A DNA stretch of 64,000 nt from Trichoplax adhaerens (taxonomy: Eukaryota; Placozoa; Uniplacotomia; Trichoplacea; Trichoplacidae): contig NW_002060943.1 of the NCBI RefSeq assembly GCF_000150275.1, positions 7,386,066 to 7,450,065 of the forward strand, given 5' to 3'. This document shows, piece after piece, positions 17,701 through 28,868 of this stretch (position 1 is its first letter; every line of letters starts with the position of its first letter). Below the pieces are notes generated by a model. The model was not told where the DNA came from, did no database searches, and saw nothing but the letters and a program-made list of their open reading frames with translations. The position numbers were made by a program, and so were the translations under genes.

Positions 17701-20700
17701 CCATGCTAACGAACTGGTAATCTCAATTCTCAATTACCAACTTTATTAATACAGCAGTGCTAAACATAAAAAATTTCGAAACTGATAACTGTGATGTAGG
17801 AAGATAAATCTGAAGAAAGTAAGCGTCAATATCTAGATAAAATAGTTAAAGGTGGAATCACTTTTCGTAAAGGGGAATATGCTTATATCATCCCAAGGTT
17901 AATGAGACAGATTTTATCTAATAAGATTTACGATAAATATTATTCTTATTAAAATAAAATTATTGCCCGTGGAATTTTAGAGAGAAAAATTTGAAACCAC
18001 ATATTATGTGTATCGAGGATTTATGGAAATCCCCTAGCAACAGCCAGGTTATCTTAGAGCAAATTAAGTAACTTTAGATGTTAATTCTACTTCGCACTGT
18101 AGTTGAAGTTTTTGTGGTGTAATTTGAAGAGTGCTTGTTATTATTTAATGAAAAATTTTTTCTGTTAGTGGATAAGTGGGACTTGGTACTACCGTCCAGC
18201 TGAAACTTTTCATAGTATATCAACTAAATTCTACAAAAATGTATGCTTGTTAATTATGCTCGTAAATGGGTTCTTGTAGACGATTACGACTGAAGACTGT
18301 TAATAATATTAAGCTAATAATCCGTTGAATTTTTGATATAGGAAGTTTTTAGGAGTGATATTAATCACAGTGTAAAAGCTTCCAGTATAATGGGTAAATG
18401 CCATGTTATGTATGTTAAAGACTTCATAAGAAGTAGAGCTAAGGTAACATAAATTTCGGTTATTCCATAGATTATCGAACAATCATTTTTTGACGATAAT
18501 TCAAATTTTCACTATCAATAGCGTATACAGTAAATAATTTTTGGCTTGAATTTTTGACAGAATTTTCCAGAAGATGATATCTACGTATGTGAATCTCGGT
18601 ACTACGTCCGTTCGAAGTCATTTAAGAAAATTAAAGTTAGCTACAATCTAAAGACATCTTTGTTATTATGGAGATAATATAAGATATGTAAATACCTTTT
18701 TCTCTCAAACAAGGTTTGGGATTCATCTCAATTTGAAGCTGAATATGAACTCCGCGATGAAATTCTGCAGTTAGATAGATTTTCTTCCGTTTTCGCCAAT
18801 GTAAATCAAAGCAACAGCGATACGACAACTGGTTCATCAGATGCTACTGAAGTATATTAAGACTTTTCTTATTTTTTAGTGTCTTTATTATACATAGGCT
18901 GTCAATATCTATCTGAATGATAAGGGTTGTATTTTTACATTATCAATAGAACGTTCTCTTGCCTAGTATAAAAGAGGAGGGCAAAACGTTTTACGAACAA
19001 CATAAATCAGAAACTGGAACTTTTAAATTAGGTTAGCTTCGTATGAACTACTTCGTTAACGTTCATAATTAAATTTCCTTAATGTTTGAATTAACTTTTA
19101 CAATATGATATCTAACTCTTATTAATAATTATAATCCACTGGATGCAGGAGATTATGTTTACGTTAGATCTGAGGAATCATGGCCTTATATTGCAAGAAT
19201 TGATAAGATTTGGAACGATAGCAAGTAAAGAGTTCACTTTTGGCATCATTTAATTTTTTAGCAAGCTTGACAATCTTAATTTTTAAAATGCGTATATTGT
19301 CTACAGAACCGATCTTACGTATTTTCACGGTCCATGGTTCGTGAGGCCATTGGAGATTAAGCAATCATCAAATCAAGAGTTTTATTTAAAAGAAGTATTC
19401 TTATCGAATATCGAAGATACTAATCCTATCCTAAGTATAATCGGCAGGTGTTCTGTTTTTTCCGTAAAAGATTACTGTTCCTGTAAGTTTCTATTGATGA
19501 TATTATTTTATGACCCTATCAAAATATGGTAGGATGAAAAATAAGTTATCACTAAACTCCTTTTCTTTTAGGCCGTATTGTTGATATCCCTGAGGTAGAT
19601 GTTTATATATGTGAGTCAAAATATAACGAAAGAGATCATCAAATCCGAAAACTGAGAGGATTGAAAGTAATTTGCTTTGATTATTAAAAACGTATATTTT
19701 ATATATAATAAAACAGAGATAATTAGACTTAGAATTTAAAATTTAAGAAAACTGATTCCCTGATGATTTATGATTACTCGAAACTATTTTATTTACTAAT
19801 TGCAATACGTCTATCTTTAATGAGAATAACAAATGTGGCTATCGTTCTTGCAGATTTGTAAATTATCAAGAATTAATTTCTTGTGTACTTCTCTTGTTAG
19901 AAACATACTTTATCTAGCGAATGTAATGCAGATGAAATTTATTACTTCCCATCGGAAATAGAACCAAGCAAGGTAAGCTTTCTTGGAATTACGAGTGCTA
20001 CAATATGTCAGTTGTTCGCATAGATGTATAGGATTATTTGATGAGTTTTATTAGTATATCGATGGTTCCGTCGCATTTTTATAGAACTGCTATACATAAA
20101 GATACCTTAGACAATTTAAAATATAGTAAGCATCATTTTTGGCATTTACTATTGATGTAGGCACCTTTAAAGAAACTTCATCGATCTGATATACAGCAAA
20201 GTGAAGAAACCAACGCAGATTCAGAGGTAGTACATATATGCAGTAAATCATGTATAAATACGTAGTATTAAAATATCGACTATGTTCTATATGATCACAA
20301 GTTTGATTCCTCTCTAGTAAGTGGTCTGTATTCGATGACACGCTTTATTATATGCATATAGCCTAGTGATGATGATGCGCAAGAAAGAAGTTCATTAGAA
20401 GATGGTCCTCATACTCAAACGCCCTCACGGTAATGTACTTACAATTTTAAATGTATGTAATCTACCATTATCTTACTACTGATTTTATTTTATGCCCCGC
20501 AATGTTTAGAAATTCAACTGCTGTCAATTCTACTCAATCTGAACAAATTAATGGTGATACTCCGATCCATCCGAGTAATTCTCCCTATGTTCATACTATC
20601 GTTCCTCCTAGTGCGCCTGTATATAGTAATACACCCCAAGGTAATATTTATCTGTTGTTGATATTGACTCAGTTAGTTACCAGCTAAACACGCTGTAATC

Positions 20701-21544
20701 CGTTATCTTTCACAGCCAATCCAATGCCTGTAGATGTTATGCCGAAAGCTTTCCATCCTCCTCGAAATATTTTTGCAAATGCAGTTCCTAATCCGGTCTC
20801 AAACTCTTGGATTCCTCCTACTTCAACGGTTGTGCCCAACAATCCGAGGGGCACTTATGTTGTACCGCACGCTGTACCAAGTCTTACACCAAATATCCCA
20901 CCTAATCCTCCCCAAATGGTACCTGTTCAGCCCCCACAGAATTACGTTCCAGGTAACCATCAATTAATTGTGCATCTTAATATATTGCAACTGTATTGGT
21001 TAAATTTGAATCGTCTATCATCTAACGTATGAACTACACCCCGTATTTATAACTCATCTAGTACCTCCACCAACAAGTGAACAACAAAATAATCAACCGG
21101 TTGGCTTAACGCTATCTTTTAATTTCAATCTGATTCTATCTAGTTTTGAAATAGTTTTGATTTAATACGCTCATAACTTTACTATTTAGAAATCACAACA
21201 GTTAGCTATTCAAGATGTTTTTGTTAGCCCTCCTAAAAGTGCACGAAAGTTATTACACTCAAACGCCTACAACAGGTTTCTATATCTACGGTATTATATC
21301 TATCGAATGTATATTTTAAACTGTGTCTGATCTATTTAATTTGTCCGAAAGATATCTGGATGCTCTAGAAAAAGAACAAAATTTTCCTCCATCTCAACCT
21401 AGGAATTCATCATTGCGCTTGAAACCGGAAGAATGGTTAGCTAGTAGTGCGTTAATAAATAATGGCAATTACATAGAAATTTTACGCTCTCTCAAAGAGA
21501 ACTTGCTACGCGATGCAGTAAGACTTTCCAGCTTGTATAAATGA
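8715..21544 (+). CDS. PBRM1: Polybromo-1 (BAF180) homologue, 45 exons
   Basis: PBRM1 is the PBAF chromatin-remodeller subunit that reads acetylated histones in the nucleus (known for the family). The model joins 45 exons into 4,092 nt (1,363 aa) without frame break. Order: basic N-terminus (exon 1, 8715-8828, KQKRRK nuclear-localisation-like), four recognisable bromodomains, one degenerate bromodomain, two BAH domains, a Pro/Asn-rich linker, and a conserved C-terminal block. Small linker exons are 13913-13952, 14835-14904 and 15904-15964; the remainder are given under the domain entries. It is shorter than vertebrate PBRM1 (about 1,600-1,700 aa), with fewer bromodomains and no visible HMG box. 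Intron 1 (8829-12159) is 3.3 kb and repeat-filled, so exon 1 is the least certain part. The acceptor before 14835 is also tentative; only that site keeps frame. Confidence 0.93.
9450..11080. repeat. Degenerate ~225-bp tandem repeats in PBRM1 intron 1
   Basis: About seven diverged copies share a core like GAGCAATGATTGCAAATC followed in most by TTTATYGTCATTTGGCTAGC. Cores lie near 9560, 9935, 10157, 10384, 10611, 10809 and 11033, so spacing is mostly 200-227 bp, wider at the 5' side. No coding potential is evident; an 80-codon frame at 9452-9694 is a chance opening inside the repeat. Confidence 0.75.
12160..13765 (+). other. PBRM1: PBRM1 bromodomain 1 exons
   Basis: Exons 12160-12306, 12811-12879, 13048-13146 and 13671-13765 (about residues 39-174). 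They encode DDTGRLICEMFIELPSQEE, then YPDYYVIIKEPIDL (the ZA-loop PxYY..I..P.D signature), then MIKNAHKFNQPGSSIYQ, which contains the acetyl-lysine-binding asparagine position. All landmark residues of a working bromodomain are present. Confidence 0.9.
14022..14737 (+). other. PBRM1: PBRM1 bromodomain 2 exons
   Basis: Exons 14022-14137, 14241-14310, 14475-14573 and 14684-14737 (about residues 188-301). LSDELTKLPSKK leads into RAYYEVVKNPLSLFKIQSRL and then LQNAQLVNESSSKVYK. The ZA loop reads AYYEVVKNPLS rather than PxYY...P.D, so the domain is more diverged than the first, but the NAxxxN(E) segment is kept. Confidence 0.85.
15017..15785 (+). other. PBRM1: PBRM1 bromodomain 3 exons
   Basis: Exons 15017-15099, 15192-15245, 15417-15494, 15565-15654 and 15731-15785 (about residues 325-444). 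The order is DKSGRLLCDIFWKLPSKK, then YPSYYSVIKKPIDLTQI, then LMFDNAKTFNEEGSQIYE. This is a canonical bromodomain with all signature positions; its exon layout mirrors that of bromodomains 1 and 4, fitting origin by internal duplication. Confidence 0.9.
16048..16786 (+). other. PBRM1: PBRM1 bromodomain 4 exons
   Basis: Exons 16048-16117, 16188-16241, 16306-16383, 16573-16662 and 16735-16786 (about residues 465-579). They encode EPFLELPSRSEYPDYYDVV, KPIDIAMVKAK and VFENSCKYNDPESQIYKDAL. The usual NA before the binding-site asparagine is NS here, but YND keeps the key Asn. Confidence 0.9.
16862..17716 (+). other. PBRM1: PBRM1 degenerate bromodomain-like segment
   Basis: Exons 16862-16947, 17028-17098, 17162-17228, 17315-17401 and 17546-17716 (about residues 580-740). 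The C-terminal half resembles late PBRM1 bromodomain helices (KEYRSLNKLQKDLFSIIV, VGLDSQHYADAVHLQKLF), but no PxYY...P.D ZA-loop motif is visible and the middle is basic and Ser-rich (SRRRKSKDQKK). The last exon ends in a charged helical stretch. It is probably the remnant of bromodomains 5 and/or 6. Confidence 0.65.
17800..18851 (+). other. PBRM1: PBRM1 BAH domain 1 exons
   Basis: Exons 17800-17897, 17981-18047, 18169-18240, 18342-18443, 18561-18635 and 18714-18851 (about residues 741-924). BAH landmarks are FRKGEYAYIIPR, MCIEDLWKS, GTWYYRPAETFHS, GKCHVMYVKDFIR and IYVCESRYYVRSKSFKKIK, the last being a very conserved PBRM1 signature. BAH domains mediate protein and chromatin contacts. Confidence 0.9.
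18950..19972 (+). other. PBRM1: PBRM1 BAH domain 2 exons
   Basis: Exons 18950-19031, 19149-19224, 19307-19482, 19572-19666 and 19901-19972 (about residues 925-1091). The order is GDYVYVRSEESWPYIARIDK, YFHGPWFVRPLEI, YLKEVFLSNIED, then VDVYICESKYNERDHQIRKL. The layout parallels BAH1. Confidence 0.9.
20161..21544 (+). other. PBRM1: PBRM1 C-terminal linker and conserved tail
   Basis: Exons 20161-20226, 20362-20429, 20510-20640, 20716-20952, 21062-21099, 21190-21275 and 21352-21544 (about residues 1092-1363). The middle is Pro/Asn/Ser-rich with no HMG-box sequence. The end, HSNAYNRYLDALEKEQ ... PEEWLASSA ... LRSLKENLLRDAVRLSSLY, aligns with the extreme C-terminus of vertebrate PBRM1, where the pattern is YxRYIxxLxxE ... 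LPxxWL ... LRDLMLRDTL. The last acceptor (GAAAG|A at 21351) lies inside a longer open frame, but the upstream frame hits a stop, so splicing there is required. Confidence 0.8.
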
Positions 21545-23164
21545 ACTCAATCTAGGTATAAACTTTGGCAGTATTTTTTCGATCTCAAATAATCGATCTG
21601 TCCTTGTGGTAATACGATTTAAATATGTAAAGATTTATGATTACTTTCGATAATGTAATCTTTGGCTATTTTCACAACAGTTATGCAAAACAGAATTTTG
21701 TATTTGTTTTAAATTTTATTAGTTTATCGACTTTACTTACAATAAGACGTGTTCGTGCTCTGTTCAAAGTTGTGAATACGTTCTGTTAAGTTACGTGATA
21801 ATCACTTTTTAACCATAATTAAAGATTATACGTTGGTAATCTATTATGTTCAAAGTTGTGAATAAGTTCTGTTAAGTTACGTGATAATCACTTTTTAACC
21901 ATAATTAAAGATTATACGTTGGTAATCTATTAGTAATTTATTACAGCTGGTGGTCCTCATTCTACTACCTGATCCAATATCGGCCACTGCAATAATAGTT
22001 TTCATTTTAAAAATTACGACTGTGATAATTCTAATTGGGATCACGTTTACAATTGTATATTCAAAATAGTATGTTTAATGAAAACTAGTAAAACACCTTT
22101 TAAATATATATTCGATTTCGTGATATCGTTTTAATAAGAGAGACCTTTAGCACGTTACTGTTAATACTTGTAGTTTTAATCAACTACGTTAGCTTCCGAA
22201 ATAATTACAGTCTTTGTACTGTAGTAATTGTTTTGTCTAACTTTTACATACCTTTCAACTATGGTATTCATTATAAAATATTTACCTCGATTAAGTTAGA
22301 GGACTGGCAGTACAAAATGTAACTGTTTACAACAATATGATATCAAATAAATTTTAAAACAACTATCAATATAATACTGCTCGCATTTTTGAGTGTTATT
22401 ATCGTCATGAATATTAAAATTTAGAAGCTATTATGACTGTATCCTTTTCTATAAATACTCATTGTTTGGCAGGATAGTAAGATTTACTATCGTTCCACGG
22501 TGTATGAAAATCTTTCGTTTATTAGCATCTCCATTCTTAAGATTATAATATTGTACATAAATATTATTACGTAATAAACCATCCATCATTATGACTACAA
22601 TAACACACAAGGTGGGGTAAGCGTATGGCAATAGTGTGCATACTATAGGAAAGCTTCATGCAACGATTGAGTTTCTGAGTTATGATTATAAATTGAATTT
22701 AATATCTACACTGCCTAATTTAGCAAAAAATCGCCAAGGTTTCCTGGATTTCATATCAATTCACAATAACAGTGTGCTGGTGCTGGCCACTGATAAAAAA
22801 TATAATTACCGTTTGAGAAATGAGAGTTGTATTCATATATTTTTGGTTATAAAATCTTGCATATTGATCAGATATTATTGTATAAGGATTAATTTTGAAT
22901 CATTTTCTTTTTTTTATCATATATATATCGTTTAAATTTCAACTGGACTAGCACAGATTTAATTTTCGTATCTGCCCCTTCTTTAGCTGTAATCATAAAT
23001 TTTAATTAAGTTAAGATTCACGTAAAAAATGCTGTATAACATAAAAATCTTACATTTGGATTTAGCTTTCTTTAATTCAATAGAATTTAGTAATTCCTGT
23101 GTTAGACCATCTATTATAATTATACAACAATTGAAATTAGATATTTTATTTGGCGGCTGAGAGT
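21545..23164. other. Convergent spacer between PBRM1 and EEFSEC
   Basis: Both genes end here, so 3' untranslated regions are expected on each side. It contains the 86-bp duplication at 21761-21932. Around 22449-22935 there are overlapping open frames on both strands (60 and 99 codons) whose translations look mildly WD-repeat-like, but neither has splice context or a convincing start; I do not annotate a gene. Confidence 0.5.
21761..21932. repeat. 86-bp tandem duplication
   Basis: Two adjacent copies, 21761-21846 and 21847-21932, each starting TGTTCAAAGTTGTGAATA. They differ at one base (AATACG versus AATAAG), so the duplication is recent compared with the other repeats in the window. It lies about 220 bp past the PBRM1 stop, probably in its 3' untranslated region. 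Confidence 0.95.
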
Positions 23165-26100
23165 TTAAGCGAACAAATTTTTTTTACGATAGAATACTAA
23201 AATATCGTAGTAATTACCAGGAAATCTCAATTTTACTTTTCCACTCTGACCAAATGATCCTTCTATAAATCCAGTTTCACCTGTAGTACAAATCATTCTG
23301 TGCGTCAACATTGTTTATAATTTCGTTGTTAATTGCTATAATATATAACAAGTTCTTACCCGTTGATAAGGTAACTTTTAAATTGGAAAATAATTGTATG
23401 TTGGTTTCCTTTTTAAATATTGATTTGGCAATTACTGTGTATTCATCCATTACCTAAGCATATGTAAAGGATATCAAATTGGTATATATATTATGATATT
23501 GTGTTACAATGTTTGCCAAAGAATGAAGACTTTTGAAATGTAAGTTACGATTCCAATATTTAAATATCGCAAGATGGAATTTATCCTCATGTTATGTGAC
23601 TTACTCGCTCAACAACACCTTCTCTAGTTTTATTCTTGTAAATCTTCAAGCGAGGCAGCACGGTTTCTTCATAGTCCTTTAATTGGTGTCGTAAAAGTGA
23701 CAATTATTGTTAGGGTGTTTATTAACTTAATTGCTTAGAATAGTAATCAATCACCATTTGCATTTGATAAAATGCAACTAACGGCATTGCCCAAGTAAAA
23801 TCATTGCATTTTATATTATCCTAAAATCCTCGCTACCTTCTCGGTAATTCCGTATACGGAATGGCCATGAAATGCTAATCGACAAGTTTTAGCATGTATC
23901 TCAAATTAAGGAAAGAAACCTTCAAGAATTATTAATCTAGATTCTAAGGGTATAACTATGTTAGCTTAGTTACACATATATTTTCAATGGATATGAATAT
24001 CAGTATCCAATCTAGAGCCAATGATAATGGTATTATGGGGATAAGAAACTGCCTTTTCAAATTCAATTAGCGCAAAATAATTTTTTGCTGGAGTATCACT
24101 GGAGTCGTTACTTGGTAGATCACTTTCATATAGATACTCTCGATCGAAGTCGAAATTTATCCTGTCTGTATAAAGGTAATATTTAAGACTTTAGTACAAG
24201 CTACAAGAATAATCCTATATTTCTACTATCGCCTAAGTGAATAAGTTTATTTAGAATGTCAAGCTGAATGATTTACCTAAAGCAGTTTCAGCACTAGAGG
24301 ATTTCGGTAATGAAAAAAATGTTGCTCGTCCTAAAATGGTATGATGACCAGCAGTAACTGAAACAAGATTATAACATTGTAATGGCACATTTGAACTCAA
24401 TACCGTAAAACTTGCATTTACTTGAAACAGTATACATTATGGAATGTCATTAAATCGTTTAAAGCGTAGAAAAAGGTCAAGATGAAAAAATTATCTAAGT
24501 GATAATGAGCGCATCATACACGTACGTGTCTTGGAAGTGACAAAGCAATAGGCTTAACTGCGTGTGTATATGCCGTAATAAATCACTATATCGTTGGTTA
24601 TGAATTATCACTTCCGCAGTAATCGTAGAATCTGAGATAGTAAATCCTATAATTTTTTTAAAGTCGTAATCACAATATAAAATATATAAAAAATAGAATT
24701 TACGTCATTTTCACAATTGCATGTATAGGCAAAACGCTTCAGTACATAGTATGATTCTATAGTAGGATCTTAATTATTGGTTAAGCAATATAATAAGGAT
24801 TAAATATTAATACACTAAATACTCTTTGTTCAACGTGTACAGGATATGTCGGGTATATATATTAATTAATATATTATAATCGTATTTCTTTGTCACTGCT
24901 TACTTACCATGTATCTTTGATTTCGATTCACAAGAACTTTTAAAATATTTTATCCGTTGCAAAGCCACAACGCAAGCTAACAGGAGAAGATCACTCGTAA
25001 GTATAAATTTAAACACAGTTATATTATCCAATTTTACAAATATAATCTAAATCTTTTAATTTAAGCCAATTTAAATATTTGGTCATCATTTAAGTTTCAT
25101 AAAACGTGAGATAAATTTCGTAACAGAATCTAAATAAATAATTAAAAGCCTTACCATTAATTGCTACTATGGATTTTGGTGTACAAAGCAATCCTCTCTC
25201 TAGCTGTTTAGGATCAAACTGAGTCACACATATTCCAACTCTATCACCCTAGTTAGGTTAATAAATGCAAATCAATTCTATAATAATTTCATAAGTATGT
25301 TTAGAGAAATAGAATAAATTAAACCTGTTTAGCTTTTGAAACCGCTTTCTTAAAAATTTGCATAGATTTAACTTTCTTTTGGATTTTTAGTTCCGGAATT
25401 TCAATAGTCTTAAGTAAAGAAACACGTTGAAAAGGTGCATAATTCAAAAATTGTGTATAAATAGGTCTAGGATCAACAAAGAAATATCGATTTATATAAA
25501 ACTTACATCATTTATTCCGATACTTCCAGACAGGACAGTTCCGGTCATGACAGTTCCTTGGCCTCGAATCGAGAAGCAATGATCGACAGCAAATATAAAA
25601 TCTCCATCTTCAGAGCGGGTTGGGATATAAGTAAGATTCATCAAAAACTATTGAATAAGTTGATAACGTTAGTTGAATAATACATCAATATTCAATCTAG
25701 AAGATACTATCAGTTATATAGCAACGTAAGTTAATCAAAAATTATAGTAGCTACGCTAACTTACATCAATTAATGTTTGGATGCCTTCACTCTGATTCTG
25801 ACCAACCTGCAGTATTTGGAAAATGTGGTATCTCTAAATAACATGATGACATACTATTGTAGTCAGTTTTATCAAAGATTTAATTACCTCAGCTCCACCA
25901 GGTACTGCAGCGACGCTAACCATAGGGGCCTCAGCAAATTTGGTATTTTGTAGTGTTTTACGCAGTCTCTTTGACATCTAGTTCCAACGATATCATTTTA
26001 AATTGACATGATTTCTTAAGATATTTTTAAAGTCAACTATCGCTATGGTGAATTACTTTTACCTTTTCGATTTGCTGCAGCTTACTCTCAGGTTTCAATA

Positions 26101-28868
26101 AGTCGATTTTATTTAAAACGATTAGCATTTTATCGCAAGTAATTTCACCAATAATTAAACACTAGTTTAAAAGAAGAATTATTGTATCAACATACCAAAA
26201 GTGTTATAATCTAATTTTGCGAAGAAAGAAAGGTATCTTTCAGTGCATATTTTTAACTAGCAAACCTCCGCTGTCTGTGTCTGGATTCCTTTAGTAATAT
26301 CTATGACCAAGATCATTAAATCGATAATTTGGGCTCCTAAGATAAAATTAAAAATTCAGTTTATCTGGAATACACGTAATCTCGAAAGTTTTAAGTTCTA
26401 AACCCTATCATTACACCTATGGTGTTATCATAAGATCGTGTAGTTTTTGAAATCTCATTGTAGAATAACTACAATAATAAAAATATTCTTATTTAATTAA
26501 ATTTATCATAAATCCGTCAAAGCGTCTTCTCCTTCTATTATAATTATTTGCATGTATACCGTAAGTTTAGCTCTTTCATACGCGTATAAATGCACGTTGA
26601 TAGGGATAAATTTTTCAATAGCAATTGGTATTCTAATGTCGTATTACCTAGCATTTGATCACTTATATAATATTGTACTTCTCTACTTAATCTATCCATC
26701 AATGGATTCTAATGCAGTGTATTTTCTAGTCTGCCTATTCGAGTAGTCAACTAGCTGGGACATATACACAAGATCAGATACATTTATTTACAACTGTAGT
26801 CTTTACAAATAATTAGTACCAGTAAAATTGTGAGCTATTAATGCCATTTAGTGCTAATACATATGTATACAATTATTTTATTATGTAATACAAGGGTTAT
26901 CTAAATGTATGTATACAATTAGTTTACTGGTAAATAACGCGCAGCAATTATCAGACAGCAGTACTATATATAATAAGTTATGTCAACTAATGACCTAGAC
27001 TTAGCATAAACGAAACAGTAACATGTATTGTATGAATGACAAAACATTACTGAAATCGAAATCTTTAAATTAGCTTACCTCCAATAACAGTTTTAATAAG
27101 AGATGCATGTCCTGGGCAGTCGACTAATGTGAATTGAAGTGTTTCATAACCTTTTCCTGAAATTGAAATGGTAAGCATTAGCTATTATAACATCACGAAC
27201 ACCTTCTCAGTCCATGTGTTCAGACAATGTTATTTGAAACGATCGTAAAGCGACTACTTGACTTTATATAGTTATAACCATGCTTTCAAAATTTTACGCT
27301 AGTCGTTTATCCAGATCTTACTACTGTCTATAGTTATCAATTGTAACCAATAGTTGCAACTGTACTGTATAATGAAAATTGAACTTTACGACCACGTATA
27401 CCTTCCAAATGTTTAGGAATCGGAACAGCGAAAGAAGAAAATCCTAGAATAACATAAGTACAAAGAGATGGTCAATTATAGGGTTAGTGCAAGGGCAATT
27501 TTCAGCCTAATAAGATTGCTACTTTAAAGCAACTATTTCGTAAAACGTCACCATTTAAATGGATAAGAACGAGCTAGTTTTCAGGAAAAGGTATCTTCAA
27601 AATTTCAATACTTACCTAAATCTAAGGTAATTCCACGCTCTTGACTTTGTGGATTTTTATCGAAAGATGCGGTAGAAGCTGTTGTACTCAGAGCTTTAGC
27701 TACCATCAAGATATCGATAAAGTTATAATTAATAGAACAACGTTATAAGGTAATGAACTAGCATGCTGTTAGATACAGTAAAATTAGTTTAAGAAAAGTG
27801 ATTTTAATGTATTTAAGGGCAGTATACGAAATATTTTTATTGGCAGAAGGTGGGCTAACCAATAGCAAGTAGTATATCACCATCAACGCGTAGGAGTAAG
27901 TCATGAGAGAGAATTAGGTTAAGACATTACTTCGGTAAACGCTACCAAAGTCAATTAGCATGGTATAATATAGTAATACAAACAATTGTATACGGAAAGT
28001 AGTCCCAGCGTATTTCTAGATCAATTTATGAACAGTTTTGACCAATAATAAGGAGAAAGTTGGGCAAACTAATAGTAGATCGTATGTAGTCAGGTAAGGA
28101 TTAGTCTTAGACGTTGCATCCGCTATAAATATGTTGTCAAATGATCGATGATGTAGCATGAGAAAAGTAGTTTTAACGTATTTTATACTATTCTAGCAGC
28201 ATTTTTTACGCTACTATAAATAAGAAGAAGGCTGGGTTTATTAACGAGTACAAGTGGGATATAGCCTATCAATGCTAAGCTTAGTCAATATTGCAATAGC
28301 AAGTAGCAAAGTAGCCTAGCAACAAGCACTGCAAGCAAGCATTAAAAATTGCCTTTCAACGCTGCAATTGGGTAAGCACAGGCTATACATATACACTAGC
28401 ACTATTATCCAAGGAAGACGAGGGAAAGTAGTTCCAATGTATTCTACGCCGTAATACCTTTTACTACTATTATAAATGAGGAGAAAAGTGGACTTAGCCA
28501 ATATTGCGATAACTAATGGCCAATCAACCTCAATGCTTGCTCGTACGGCTAGTATTGCCTAAAAATTGGCTTGAAAATATGATCACTACATAGCCATAAG
28601 CTATACATAAGTAGAGAGCAAAACTAAATCATAACATAGCCTAAAGAGAAGTCATTCTAATACAATCTAGCCTATTCTATCAGATCATTTCACTCCCGTA
28701 TATGTGGGGAGAATGATGAGCTAGCCAAGCAGCATCTCCAATCAATGCCCGACATGTATGTTATGAGATCGTAGCATGGTTTAATTACAATCGATGGTTA
28801 CCTAGTGAAGTTTTTCCACTATCCACATGGCCAAGTAATCCCACATTAAAATTCAGAACTTGATTCAT
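23165..28868 (-). CDS. EEFSEC: Selenocysteine-specific elongation factor, 18 exons
   Basis: EEFSEC is a cytosolic GTPase that delivers selenocysteyl-tRNA to the ribosome at recoded UGA codons with SECIS/SBP2 (known). Exons in order: 28868-28802, 27699-27616, 27443-27402, 27156-27079, 26336-26266, 26161-26063, 25977-25888, 25806-25765, 25647-25507, 25408-25325, 25248-25155, 24976-24908, 24357-24277, 24165-23995, 23895-23837, 23676-23605, 23453-23360, 23280-23165; 1,554 nt, 517 aa. G motifs are intact: GHVDSGKT (13-20), ERGITLDL, DCPGH (77-81), NKID (131-134). RALSTTAS-type switch sequence (KALSTTASTASFDK) and FAVDHCFSIRGQGTVMTGT identify SelB-type factors. The tail ends soon after FGQSGKVKLRFPG, making it about 80 residues shorter than human. 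Intron 14 is U12-type. A full translation machinery for selenoproteins is implied in this organism. Confidence 0.95.
23896..23994 (-). other. EEFSEC: U12-type AT-AC intron in EEFSEC
   Basis: A 99-nt intron on the minus strand. The donor reads C|ATATCCATT (consensus ATATCCTTT), the branch site TTCCTTAAT lies at 23913-23905, and the acceptor GATAC|ATG follows about 10 nt after the branch A. Splicing joins ACTGATATTC to ATGCTAAAAC, giving DTDIH-AKTCRLAFHG, which matches human ADIHTNTCRLAFHG. No in-frame GT donor exists before the TGA that follows the exon, so a standard GT-AG intron is excluded by reading. Confidence 0.88.
27800..28760. repeat. Degenerate ~220-260-bp repeats in EEFSEC intron 1
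   Basis: At least five diverged units recur near 27800, 28005, 28170, 28428 and 28651. Shared elements are a TAATGTATTTTA-like stretch, then TATAAATRAGGAGAAAG-like sequence, then GGGCTAACCAATAG-like sequence. They fill most of the 1.1-kb intron between exon 1 and exon 2. No coding capacity is seen. Confidence 0.55.

Noticed and set aside
21276-21351. Possible AT-AC or non-canonical last intron in PBRM1
   Set aside because: A normal GT...AG solution exists: AACAG|GTTTCT to GAAAG|ATATCT, which also restores the conserved YNRYLDAL sequence.
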